DNA of 64,000 nt from Akebia trifoliata. Its lineage: Eukaryota; Streptophyta; Magnoliopsida; Ranunculales; Lardizabalaceae. The first letter of the stretch is position 1, and each line of letters opens with the position of its first letter. The DNA lies in contig CM030706.1 in the NCBI GenBank assembly GCA_017979445.1, positions 23,329,884 to 23,393,883 on the forward strand, read 5' to 3'. The translations under genes were made by a program, and so were the position numbers. Shown piece by piece: positions 31,940-42,582 of this stretch. The notes under the pieces are model-generated. The model had not been told where the DNA came from. It saw nothing but the letters and a program-made list of their open reading frames with translations, and did not search any database.

Positions 31940-33330
31940 TTTTTTAATTGATAAGCTAGGATTAAAAGGACCCCACCCTGAAACACTACTAACGAGTGTA
32001 GGTACAGATTAAGTCTTCCTAAAAAATTCTCAAAAGTTCTTGAGGAACATTACATATATCTTCAATAACGAAAAAGTCATCTGAATAAGTACCCAATTTC
32101 GCTAAATAATCTGCTGCCCAATTTGTTTCTCTCCACAAAAAGTCAAACAAACAAATCACAAAATTTTGGCTCTATTCTACAATTTCCAGCAACATTTCCT
32201 CATATTTCCATGATGAAACGATTTTATTCTCTATGCATTTGATATAATATAACGAATTGGAGGAAATCATAATACAATTTATTCCCCTCGCTCTTGCATA
32301 TCTCATCTCTTCTAATATTGCTTGCAACTCAATTTGGATAATATCATTTGCAGAAACATTGCTCCAGCCTACAAAAAGTAATGTACTATCGTTGTTTCTG
32401 TCGATAAACCTTAAATCCAAGCCTTGCATTGATCGAGCTCCATCAGTATTAATTTTCACCACGTCCTTCTTTAGTTTTGACCAAGAAATGAGTTTTAAAT
32501 CTGAATTAACAATGGAGTAGCAATAGCTCCAATTGTTTAAAATCTGCTCATATATTTGTATAAATGTTTTCTCAATTGTTAAGCCATCAAACCGGTTTTG
32601 TATCACCTCTCCAACCTATTTCAATACAACTTCCTTTGGGAATTTAAGTTCTGCAAAAACTCTTTGATTTCTTTCCTTCCAACAGTAGTAAACTACTACC
32701 CAAAAAGAAGCATAAAGCATTTTCTTTATTTATTTACACTGAAATCGCACTCTTTATTACATGAATTTCTACTTCTATTGATTCCACTCCTACTCGCAAA
32801 ATTCCAAACTTCTTCAAACACTGAATCTAGATCCATCTTGTATATGGACATCAAAAGAACAAATGGTCATTTGTCTCTTGATGGCTATAACACAAAGAGC
32901 ATCAAGACACCCATTTGAATTCCCTTTTATTTAGATTTTCTACTGTAAAAAACTTCTTCTGAACTGCTAACCATGCAATAAAAGAAAACCTTGGAAAACA
33001 ATTACTCCAATATAATTTTCTTCCAACCCATTGACTCTTGCCTTTCGCATAGTACCTTATGAGCCAATTTAGATGAGAATTGGCTATTTGATGTAAGTTT
33101 CCAAATTATTCTATCCCTTATTAGCATCTTAGGGATTTGTCTCTTTGAAATGATATCAATAATTGTTTCCATGCGATCATTATATGATCTTGGAAACACC
33201 CACCTTCTGCCCACAATAAAATTTTAAATAACTGCATTCGAGTGACCATCAACCTAATTTATAACTCGATTGCCAAATCTGGAAATAACGCTCCCTTCTT
33301 GTAGCCATGGATTTTTGATATGTAGAGTGG
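31940..33330 (-). pseudogene. L1-type LINE 3' remnant (zf-RVT and RNase H-like)
   Basis: On the minus strand the series is NPWLQEGS and RRWVFPRSYNDRMETIID (about 33310-33150), then RDRIIWKLTSNSQFS (zf-RVT type), a decayed HLFF/Cys region near 32880-32830, and a 144-residue open frame 32606-32172. That frame contains VVKINTDGARSM, IQIELQAILEEMRYARARGI and IMISSNSLYYIKCI, the plant RVT_3 RNase H-like domain. This is the 3' end of ORF2 of plant LINEs, or a single-exon 'putative ribonuclease H' relic. A short T run on the plus strand at about 31937-31945 may be the poly(A) end. Stops upstream show it is dead. The 144-residue frame is open but lacks an intact start context. Confidence 0.75.
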
Positions 33331-34413
33331 GGGAAAGAGTTTTAATCAGCTTTGTGAGAGGTTTGTTGCTGCCCTTGAAGAAATTTGTAATTTTTGTTTC
33401 TATGGGGTTGGAATAAAAAAGAAGAAGAAAAGTAACTTTTGAAGTCTAGAAAAAGGTGTGGAATGTGGAGGGGAAATTAGTGGGCGGGAGGGTGTTGGGA
33501 TGGGGGATATAAATGAAATCTATTTAGGGTATCACCTGAAGATCTATGCTTTTGAGATATATATGAATTGGGGGGGGGGGTTATAGATGGTGATAGTACT
33601 GATAAAGTGGAGAAGAGTATAGTAGTATTACTTTCCTTATTTCTTTTAGAAATGAGACCAAATACTATATATGACCTTGTTCAACATGTATAGCTATCAA
33701 TTTTCATGTCCTTGACACTTGTGAATTGATAGAAATCTGAAGATTTTCATTAAAATCTTGGTTGGTTTCTGTTATATGTAAATTTAGTACCAAATTTGTT
33801 AACCATCTCTTAATTCAGACGTACAATTTTCTTTTTAGCATTCAATGGTATTTCTTAGATTTTTATTAAAATCTTGATTTGTTTCATTTAAAATTGCAAG
33901 ATTTCTTTAATTCTATGAAACTACTCACAATTGGTTTTGTCATATTTGCTATCAAAATGTGCAAATTTTACGTTGCATTCGTAGGGAGAAAGACGGGTAT
34001 TTTTTCAACTTAGGAAGAATGTTACTAGTACGTCGATGGATATCCATCAACATATCACAAATCATTTCGATCGTATGAGGAAACGAAAAGAAATTTTATT
34101 AAAGATAGGTGTACTCAGTGTATAGTTGAAGACAAATTCCATGAAGTGGAGGATCAATTCCATGACGGAAAACAAAAAATTTCATAAAGTAGAGCATGTG
34201 GAGTTGAAAAACAAATCCAATAGATTAAAGAGACTGTATATAATTTTTATAATTTTTCTCATTTTGTCTTTGTTCATGGATATGTATTTTCTTTAAACTT
34301 AGTAATTGTTTTTAAGGGAATAGTTGTATTTTTCCTAAGTTTGATGTATTTATTAGATTGATACCTCGGATCTCGGGAACTTGAAGATAATCTAAATCCT
34401 CAAGAGGGGATAT
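33331..34413. other. Non-coding DNA leading to a Tat LTR
   Basis: No gene. A G10 run lies near 33568-33577. The last 100 bases end in a polypurine-like AAGAGGGGATAT just before the LTR and look like the 3' untranslated part of a Tat element. Confidence 0.5.
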
Positions 34414-35024
34414 TGTGGAAGATATTTTTTGTCACCCACGAGATAACGACACATGGCACCAAAGTTCCGACTCAGTATACCTTAAGTCCAAATCTGGGGT
34501 AAAAGTGCATCGGGGCCCAACAAACGAGTAAGTTTTAACATGAACTTCGATGAGTGTTTCAATCTCGGATTACAAATGATAATTCAAGCTCGAAAAATGA
34601 GTTAGTTACTCTATGGATTGAGAAAACGACTAAATATTTGAATCCCAAGAGATCAGGGATTTGTGATAAGATAAGATACAATTTGATCCAAAATATCGGG
34701 GATCGTCCTAGAAGAAGTCCCTAAATTATGGAATGAACATGGACACATTCCAAATCAGGTATATTATAATTCTCAACCCCTGTTGGGTAGGAGGACTGAT
34801 TAACACAACAATAGGAGGAATTAGGTTTTTATTCTTACAAATACAAGGGGAAGAGCATTAAAGAGGTATGTTTTCTTTGATACATAAAAACTCTATTAAC
34901 TTTCATACTGAAACGAACTTGGGTGTCGGAGGGTGTTGTTGCAGACACACCTAGGAGCTCAAAGATCAACCATAACAAAGCAGCAAGTGCAGATCTTGAA
35001 GTAGTGCAAGAAATTGCATCTACA
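34414..35024 (+). repeat. Tat LTR with both PPT upstream and PBS downstream
   Basis: It begins TGTGGAAGATATTTTTTG and ends GCATCTACA, 611 bp, with ACACATGGCACC early on. It is followed by TTTGGAGTCATCCGTGAG, a mutated PBS, and gag. It is preceded by a PPT-like purine run, so it may once have joined two internal regions. Confidence 0.8.
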
Positions 35025-35069
35025 ATTTGGAGTCATCCGTGAGAAACTTATAAGGAGAAGCTACGATCA

Positions 35070-36165
35070 TGGTGAGAACAAGATTAGAGGGGAATAAGAA
35101 CGAAGGAACTGTGCCTTAAGCCCTTGCCGCTCCCCAAAATCCCATGTAGGTTATGCATTAGCTACTTGTGCAGGTGAGGGTAGAAATGTGGGCCAGATTG
35201 GAATGGCATGATGCAGAAATACAAATGCTGATCAAGGAAAATGAAGAGTTATGTCAGTAGGGAGTTGAAGGAACAGAAGGTATGGGAGATTGGGATGCTG
35301 ATAGGTCTGAGCAAGTAAATCAAAACATGTTGTGGACTTGAAAAAGATTGTAGTTACTAGAGGAATTACTGCAACTCGGGAGCCTATGACCAGGGAAGAA
35401 ATGAAAGATTTGCTACACAGAAGGGATGATGAGAATACGTAAGAAGGGAATGTTGGTAGAATCGCTCGGAATGTAATTTGAGAGCTTAGAGGAACCCCGT
35501 TCTCAAAAGTAATCATGACAACCGAGGCCCCGAAGGTATTCCATCCTCCGAAGTTCGAAATGTTTGATGGCATCAAAGATCTATTGGAACACGTACTCCA
35601 CTACATGAATCAGATGGTCCTTTATCACGAAGATGATGCTTTGATGTGCAAACTCTTCCCATCCACTTTGAGATAGGGCACGATCATATGGATCCAAGAA
35701 TTCCCTTCTAGATCGGTCATAAAATTTTCCTAGCTCGAGGAACTCTTTATTGCCCAACACATCCACAACAAGGAATGGAGGGTCAAAGTAAATGCTATTT
35801 TTCTTGTAAGACGAGTGCGAGGAAACTATTCGAGCTTTCATAGCCCGATTTAAGACAAAGCTTCTGACTGTCCAGGAATTAGATGAAAGGTCGGTTTACA
35901 TAGTGTTTATGAAAATCATAGTCTTGAGGACTAGATTCTATGAGTCCTTGATAAAATAAGGACCCACGATATTGGAAGACCTCTACGTTAAACTGTTGAA
36001 ATATATTTTGGTAGAAGAATCTATGAAGGTGCAGAGCCAGACAACAAAGACTGTTCTTGTTAACATGATTGAGGCCGAGCCCAAGCTAGATGAAAGATCT
36101 ATTTGCACATAGAAACTAGAGTAGAAGAGAGGTTGGGACACAAGAGCTAGAGCATCGTGGAAGAT
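35070..36165 (+). pseudogene. Decayed Tat gag
   Basis: MVRTRLEGN opens after the PBS. From 35520 the capsid series reads TEAPKVFHPPKFEMFDG, VLHYMNQMVLYHEDDALMC, LFPSTLR, LEELFIAQHIH and VRGNYSSFHS (with stops). This is the same domain as at 4775-5311. It ends abruptly at 36165, where receptor-intron sequence begins, so nothing of pol remains. Confidence 0.8.
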
Positions 36166-36166
36166 G

Positions 36167-36510
36167 AGGTGGAAGTATCACTTACGTATCACCATAATTA
36201 TGATACCAAGACTTTACTTTGGCTTAGTTTGGATGAACTTGAGGATACCGAGTGAATTTGCAAATATAAATTCCCATTAATCCCCAAAACATGTTCATAC
36301 CAATCATCAGTTTTCAACAGTCGTCATCGGAGTCAATCTTGGATCGGTTTTGTATTTTTTTTTTAACCGTTAAGAAAAAGCAATTATTTTAATTAGTTTA
36401 TAACAAGGGAAAAAAAAGAAGTAATTATTTTAAAAATCCAGGCATATTATTAGGGACCTCAGATTACTTATTTATGACGTGTGGAGAATGGATATTCAAT
36501 AAGTCAAGAA
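36167..36510 (+). pseudogene. Intron remnant of a third receptor paralogue
   Basis: GATACCAAGACTTTA, GTTTGGATGAAC and CCCATTAATCCCCAAAACAT match the reverse of 23790-23640, which follows the ectodomain exon there. The exon that should precede it is replaced by the Tat gag fragment. Confidence 0.65.
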
Positions 36511-37522
36511 TTGAATTATTCAAGGAGTGGTGCTAGTTCATATCCATCGACAATATTTTCATTATTTTGAATTTTTGATATATATATATATTTTGTGAAA
36601 GGTTCTATCCTTTTTCATATCAAAATCAAATAGAAAATTATAAATTTATAATTTATCCCGAGGCGTACAAATCTACTGTTCCTGAATTTGTTGACAACAA
36701 GAGAGTAGAAGATTGAGTGTGCCACGTGGGGTAGTCAGATTATCACGACTTGCTTTCATAAGATTTAGTAGTTGTGACCTGTGATTGTTATAGTAACTCC
36801 TTTTCAAACAAATAGCATAGAGTTTCTTTCTTGGGACATGGGTTCCACTCTCCAAAGTCTATTAATTATTTCAAATCAAATGAATAAAATCCTATTTGAG
36901 CTATACACTGCATTTTCTTTAACCATCAGAACTGTTGAATCTTGAAAACCCATCAGAATCATTGAATATAGTAGGGAGTAGGACCCACGTTGAAATTTGA
37001 TGACTAGGTCATGATTGTGGGAGCAGATCCTCTATCGTGTGATTCTTTTACAGGCTCTATAGCTCTTATCAATGTTTGAAGGTGTGCCCTTTATCAATAC
37101 GGTTGCATGCAACCATTTAAATTTAGGAGTTCTATGACCATCCATTTTCAATACTTGATTAAAGTAAATAAAAAAAAAAAAATTCTTTTAAAAAAATTTG
37201 ATCCAAACCATGAATCCAAGAGGACTATTTTGATATTTTTTTGATTTACTAACTATACATCGGCTAATCTATTTTGTTTTACTGAAAAATATATGATTAT
37301 TTTTATTTAAATGTATATTAATTAATAATTTTTAACCAAGTTAAAAGAAATATCTCGTCTGAGATGGGTTGAGTCGTCTGAGACAACTTGATCTTGTCCA
37401 TGAATAAGATGAGACGTCAAAACGAGTTTTGATACCATGAAACTTGGAACTGACCCGACTTAAAAATGGAACTTGAACTCAAATTGAACGGGGAGTGGAT
37501 CCTCTATTGTACGTTTTCCTTC

Positions 37523-37930
37523 GGGCAAACACTTTGGCCCCCTGTAATTTGACATAATTTCATGTTAACCCCCTAACATTTTGCTAATTGCACTTTCCTC
37601 ACTTATAATTGTCTAAGGGGCTCATTTACATTCTACATCTACTTGCCACTAACCAAATATTAAAAACGTGATGTGTTTTCTATAAAGACCATATTATTTT
37701 ATTTTTCTTGATAAACAAAAATATCCATGTGAAAAAATGGGTACATACGTAAAAGTGAGAATGCTTACCTCGGAGCATTTGTTAATTATCACTTTAAAAG
37801 TATATTTTTAATAAAAAAAATAAAAATAAACAGATAAAATAGTAAAATAACATTTGAATGTCAACACCCTTAGTGAAATGGGAGGTAAGTGCAGTTATCA
37901 AACTATAGGGGGTCAAAGTGTAATTTACCC
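37523..37930. mobile_element. MITE counterpart of 25985-26351
   Basis: The ends are GGGCAAACACTTTGGCCCCC and GGGGTCAAAGTGTAATTTACC; same family, reversed orientation. Confidence 0.8.
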
Positions 37931-37949
37931 TTTTCCTCAGAGCCGTGAT

Positions 37950-38460
37950 TTTCCAACTTGAGTATTTTCACTCAGTTTGTCGTGGCAACGGTAATGTAGA
38001 TCGATTTTTTAAAGATGCTTTGGGATACATAATAAATTGATCAACAGATCTGTGCGCTTGTCACGTTAGACAAAATGAAAATACTCGAGTCAGAAAATCA
38101 TTATCCCCTTATGATTCCCTATAGTGACTTTTAGGCAGTAGAGCTTGAAAATCTAACATTTCAGCCTTGAAAGAATTATGACGTAGATCAGATTTTTCTT
38201 TTTTTAAATGAAAAAAAAAAAAAACAATTTTTTAAAGCTTGATGAAGGTTTGGAAGATGGATATAGTATGATTCCGAATTTTAAAATTTTTAAGAATCGT
38301 GATGAATGCATGCTGTCTTGGTATGCCATTTGATATGCGGCGGATGAGGCAAGGGCACAGAGTCATAGACTGTTTTCATCGAGATACACAGGAAAAAGAC
38401 GTGCGGTTGCCCTTGCCACGTCAGCCGCTAACCCACTGCATATCAAGACCACATGCATTC
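37950..38460. repeat. Foldback elements of arm 2
   Basis: 37950-38102 (GATTTTCCAACTTGAGTATTT / CTCGAGTCAGAAAATC) and 38300-38460 (GTCTTGGTATGCCATTTGAT / ATATCAAGACC; CAAGGGCA / GCCCTTGCC) match arm 1 elements 25812 and 25486. Confidence 0.7.
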
Positions 38461-38861
38461 ACCATTATTCTTTTTCTAAAGAATGAGATTTTAATTAAGT
38501 ATCCGTGATGTGGTTGCCAACGGTAGGTATAACGTATTACAATTGAACCTGAGCTTGATGTGAGAAAAAATTGACATATTAAGTCGAGGCAGCCCCATTT
38601 CACATCCTGCCTTGAGGTTGAAAGATTCCTAAATGAAAGTTGCTCGTATAATTGAAGCCTAAGTCAACTAGTGCATTTGACGGGGACTCAGAATTCTTTA
38701 ACTTTGCGTTGTTCGAAAAATCTACAAGCCGTCTTACTCATTCAAAATTAATTTACTATTAATCATTTTGGCTTCCCTTCTTTGCTTGGAATTTTGTTTT
38801 CATCAAAAACCTCTCTTTCAGGAGTTTTCTTCTCTAAGGAATTTTTGATTTTTTCTTGAGA

Positions 38862-39141
38862 ATGAATTACAACTTCATCCCATCTTCCTTCCTCTTCCTG
38901 ATCTTGATCTTGATCTTGATTGTCATCATGATTGATCTCCCACTATCATTATGCCAAGATGATCAAGTTACACCAATTGCTCCCAATCATGCCAATGTGA
39001 CAATATAGCACGCATCAATTATCCATTTTGGGGGAACGGAAGTGTGGAATACTGTGGCTGAGCAGGTTTTGAGCTCAAGTGCCAAGATAATATTACTCCT
39101 CAAATTAAGATTATGAATGAAACATACAGCGTTTTGTCAAT
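38862..39141 (+). pseudogene. Truncated LRK10-like receptor pseudogene
   Basis: The ATG at 38862 gives MNYNFIPSSFLFLILILILI and DLPLSLCQDD, a signal peptide like the 24640 copy. One base is lost after CQDD (GATGATCAAG versus GATGATCCAAG). In the corrected frame the series YTNCSQS.QCDNI, RINYPFWGNGSVEYCG and FELKCQDNITP is readable, with a TGA after EYCG. Homology ends at about 39141 (NETYSVLSI) and unrelated DNA follows. It therefore holds only about 90 residues of the GUB_WAK_bind domain. Confidence 0.85.
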
Positions 39142-39584
39142 CAAGTGGTACTTAAAATCTATGGGAAGAAACTTGCATCACAACTACCTCCTCCGCATCA
39201 GATCTGAATCTTATCATCCAACATTACCATCTCTAAGCTTCATCACCAAACATCACTGCCACTATCAACATAACAGTTTGTACATCACTGCAAGAAGGGT
39301 GTAGACCGGAAGTCACGGACTCAAAAAGTTCCCTTATTTTTTATTAGAACCCCCAGATTACCCTTGTAACATTTTAAATTTTATTTTAGGCCCATTCTTA
39401 GGCAGCCATTCACCCATTAAGGCCCAATGACTTTTTCTTCAACCTACGCCTAAATAGCCCAAGCAGTTCCATATAACCACTATACCAACATCCTACAATT
39501 GATTTACCAACCAATCTACCTATTTGGACCCACCCAAAAACCCATTGAGCACATTACCAGGAAATATATATATATATATATAGA
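39142..39584. other. Non-coding DNA between pseudogene and MITE array
   Basis: No gene. GGCCCATTCTTAGGC and TTAAGGCCCAATG phrases near 39390-39430 resemble the GC-richer start of the LTR at 11727, but borders are absent. Confidence 0.4.
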
Positions 39585-39966
39585 GGGTCACGTTCCTAAG
39601 ACTCATATTGAGACTCACATTGCGACACACCGTTTTGTCTTATATGGGCAAAAATGTTTGGAATGAGCTGATTTTTTGTGAGGATGATCTCTGTGATGAG
39701 GGGATCATCCTGGCAAAAAATCATCTCATTCCAAAACTTCTAACCCCATCAAAATTGATTTACAAAAATTGGACGGTCTATAATTTTTCAACAAAAAATG
39801 GACGGTCTAGAAGTTTCATAATGAGCTGATTTTTGGCAAGGATGATCTCCTCACCATAGAGATCATCCTCACAAAAAATCAGCCCATTCCAAATATTTTT
39901 GCCCATATAAGACAAAACGGTGTGTCGCAATGTGAGTCCCAATATGAGTCTTAGGAACGCTGTTCA
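39585..39966. mobile_element. Double-hairpin MITE, CCTAAGACTCATATTG end type
   Basis: The left GGGTCACGTTCCTAAGACTC and the reversed right CAGCGTTCCTAAGACTC agree almost perfectly for more than 50 bp. Two hairpins. (TA)n on both sides. 382 bp. Confidence 0.9.
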
Positions 39967-39985
39967 TATATATATATATATATAT

Positions 39986-40363
39986 GGGTAGCGTTCAAGG
40001 GCAAACTTTTTAGCAAACTTTTTGGCAAAACATTTTTCAAAACATGGGTTAGAGGTTTTGGAATTGGCTGATTTTTGGTGAGGATGATCTCTACGGTGAG
40101 TAGATCATCCTCACCAAAAATCAGCTCATTCCAAAACTTCTAACCCATGTTTACCAGTTGAAAAATTGTGGACCGTCCATTTTTTGTAAACTGTTTTTGA
40201 TGGGGTTAGAAGTTTTGGAATGGGCTGATTTTTGGTGATGATGATCTCCGCACCATAGAGATCATCCTCACCAAAAATCAGCCCATTCCAAAACCTCTAA
40301 CTCATGTTTTGAAAAATGTTTTGCCAAAAAGTTTGCTAAAAAGTTGGCCATTGAACGCCCCCC
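39986..40363. mobile_element. Double-hairpin MITE, CAAGGGCAAAC end type
   Basis: The left GGGTAGCGTTCAAGGGCAAA pairs with the right TTGGCCATTGAACGCCCCCC. 378 bp. Nearly identical to 41028 and 41830. Confidence 0.92.
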
Positions 40364-40381
40364 ATATATATATAATATATA

Positions 40382-40749
40382 GGGTCGGGTTCCTGCGACA
40401 CACATATAGACAACGTGTTTGTCTTATATGGGCAAAAATGTTTGGAATGGGCTGATTTTTTGTGAGGATGATCTCTGTGATGAGGGGATCATCCTGGCAA
40501 AAAATCATCACATTCCAAAACTTATAACCCCATCAAAATTGATTTATAAAAATTGGAAGGTCTATAATTTTTCAACAAAAATTGGATGGTCTAGAAGTTT
40601 CATAATCAGCTGATTTTTGGCAAGGATGATCTCCTCACCACAGAGATCATCCTCACAAAACATCAGCCCATTCCAAACATTTTTGCTCATATAAGACAAA
40701 ACACGTTGTCTATATGTGTGTTGAAATGGTTGTCGTTTGAACCTGATCC
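40382..40749. mobile_element. Double-hairpin MITE, GGGTCGGGTTCCTGCG end type
   Basis: The left GGGTCGGGTTCCTGCGACAC pairs with the right TTTGAACCTGATCCT. The arm CATATAGACAACGTG is shared by both ends. 368 bp between TA tracts. Confidence 0.9.
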
Positions 40750-40767
40750 TATATAAATATATATATA

Positions 40768-40988
40768 GGGAAATGTTCAACACCCTAAGTTTTACCACAC
40801 ACTTTAACAAACGTTTTTTGTCCTACATGGGTTAGAAGTTTTGGAATGAGCTAATTTTTGGTGAGGATGATCTCCTCACCATAGAGATCATCCTCACCAA
40901 AAATCAGCTCATTCCGAAACTTCTGACCCATGTAAGACAAAACGCATTTGTTAAAGTGTGTGGTAAAACTAAGGGTGGCGAACGGGAC

Positions 40989-40990
<2 letters not shown>
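40768..40990. mobile_element. Single-hairpin MITE, CACCCTAAG end type
   Basis: 223 bp: GGGAAATGTTCAACACCCTA on the left and AACTAAGGGTGGCGAACGGG, then ACCC, on the right, with one hairpin only. A deletion form of the 41428 unit. Confidence 0.9.

Positions 40991-41027
<37 letters not shown>
40991..41027. repeat. (TA)n microsatellite between MITEs
   Basis: An uninterrupted AT-dinucleotide tract of about 36 bp is the only DNA between two complete elements. Confidence 0.95.
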
Positions 41028-41033
<6 letters not shown>

Positions 41034-41405
41034 TGTTCAAGGGCAAACTTTTTAGCAAACTTTTTGGCAAAACATTTTTCAAAACATGGGTTAGAGGTTT
41101 TGGAATGGGCTGATTTTTGGTGAGGATGATCTCTACGGTGAGTAGATCATCCTCACCAAAAATCAGCTCATTCCAAAACTTCTAACCCTTGTTTACCAGT
41201 TGAAAAATCGTGGACCGTCCATTTTTTATAAACTGTTTTTGATGGGGTTAGAAGTTTTGGAATGGGCTGATTTTTGGTGATGATGATCTCCTCACCATAG
41301 AGATCATCATCACCAAAAATCAGCCCATTCCAAAATCTCTAACCCATGTTTTGAAAAATGTTTTGCCAAAAAGTTTGCTAAAAAGTTGGCCATTGAACGC
41401 CCCCC
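41028..41405. mobile_element. Double-hairpin MITE, CAAGGGCAAAC end type
   Basis: Same ends and orientation as 39986 (only scattered differences, such as GGGTAGTG at the start). 378 bp. Confidence 0.92.
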
Positions 41406-41427
41406 TTATATATATATATATATATAT

Positions 41428-41808
41428 GGGAAATGTTCAGCACCCTAAGTTTTACCACACACTTTAACAAACGTTTTTTGTCCTACATGGGTTAGAAGTT
41501 TTGGAATGGGCTGATTTTTGGTGAGGATGATCTCTATGATTAGAAGATCATCCTCCCCAAAAATCAGCCCATTCCGAAATGTTTAGCCCCATGTTTACAA
41601 GTTGAAAAATCGTGGACCGTCCATTTTTTGTAAATCATTTTTGATGGGGTTAGAAGTTTTGGAATGAGCTGATTTTTGGTGAGGATGATCTCCTCACCAT
41701 AGAGATCATCCTCACCAAAAATCAGCCCATTCCGAAACTTCTAACCCATGTAGGACAAAACGCGTTTGTTAAAATGTGTGGTAAAACTTAGGGTGCCGAA
41801 CGGGACCC
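41428..41808. mobile_element. Double-hairpin MITE, CACCCTAAG end type
   Basis: 381 bp, GGGAAATGTTCAGCACCCTA to GTGCCGAACGGGACCC. Very similar to 20892. Confidence 0.92.
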
Positions 41809-41829
41809 TATATATATATATATATATAT

Positions 41830-42194
41830 GGGTAGCGTTCAAGGGCAAACTTTTTGGCAAAACATTTTTCAAAACATGGGTTAGAGGTTTTGGAATGGGC
41901 TGATTTTTGGTGAGGATGATCTCTACGGTGAGTAGATCATCCTCACCAAAAATCAGCCCATTCCAAAACTTCTAACCATGTTTACCAGCTGAAAAATCGT
42001 GGACCGTCCATTTTTTGTAAACTATTTTTTATGGGATTAGAAGTTTTGGAATGGGCTGATTTTTGGTGATGATGATCTCCTCACCGTAGAGATCATCCTC
42101 ACCAAAAATCAGCCCATTCCAAAACCTCTAACTCATGTTTTGAAAAATGTTTTGCCAAAAAGTTTGCTAAAAAGTTGGCCATTGAACGCCCCCC
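41830..42194. mobile_element. Double-hairpin MITE, CAAGGGCAAAC end type
   Basis: 365 bp; lacks one 13-bp repeat of the AAACTTTTTAGC motif at the left end compared with 41028. Same orientation. Confidence 0.92.
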
Positions 42195-42206
42195 TATATA
42201 TATATA

Positions 42207-42582
42207 GGGTCCCGTTCGGCACCCTTAGTTTTGCCACACACTTTAACAAACGCGTTTTGTCTTACATGGGTTAGAAGTTTCGGATGAGCTGATTTTTGGT
42301 GAGGATGATCTCTATGGTGAGGAGATCATCCTTACCAAAAATCAGCTCATTCCAAAACTTCTAACCCCATCAAAATTGATTTACAAAAAATGGACGGTCC
42401 ACGATTTTTCAACATGTAAACATGGGGCTAAACATTTCGGAATGGGCTGATTTTTGAGGAGGATGATTTTCTAATCATAGAGATCATCCTCACCATAAAT
42501 CAGCCCATTCCAAAACTTCTAACCCATGTAGGACAAAAAATGTTTGTTAAAGTGTGTGGTAAAACTTAGGGTGCTGAACATT
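42207..42582. mobile_element. Double-hairpin MITE, CACCCTTAG end type, reversed
   Basis: GGGTCCCGTTCGGCACCCTT to TTAGGGTGCTGAACATT. It lies in opposite orientation to 41428 (the CATCAAAATTGATTTACAAA spacer comes first). The right terminus lacks the last few bases and (TA)n, and joins the captured gene fragment directly. Confidence 0.88.

Larger units (their letters stand above)
36167..39141 (+). repeat. Receptor locus, arm 2 of the inverted duplication
   Basis: Anchors match arm 1 in reverse (see the entry at 23270). 36167-36510 matches the intron of the 23840-24640 exon and lies in the same transcriptional direction as the pseudogene at 38862, so it is the remnant of a further upstream paralogue. 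Confidence 0.85.

Noticed and set aside
39608..40810. Short proteins of 60-80 residues in the MITE array
   Set aside because: They are translations of the repeated hairpin DNA, recur in both strands and have no family signature.
39585..42582. CRISPR-like array
   Set aside because: Repeats are 180-380 bp foldback elements with microsatellite spacers in a plant genome; there are no short direct repeats with unique spacers and no cas genes.
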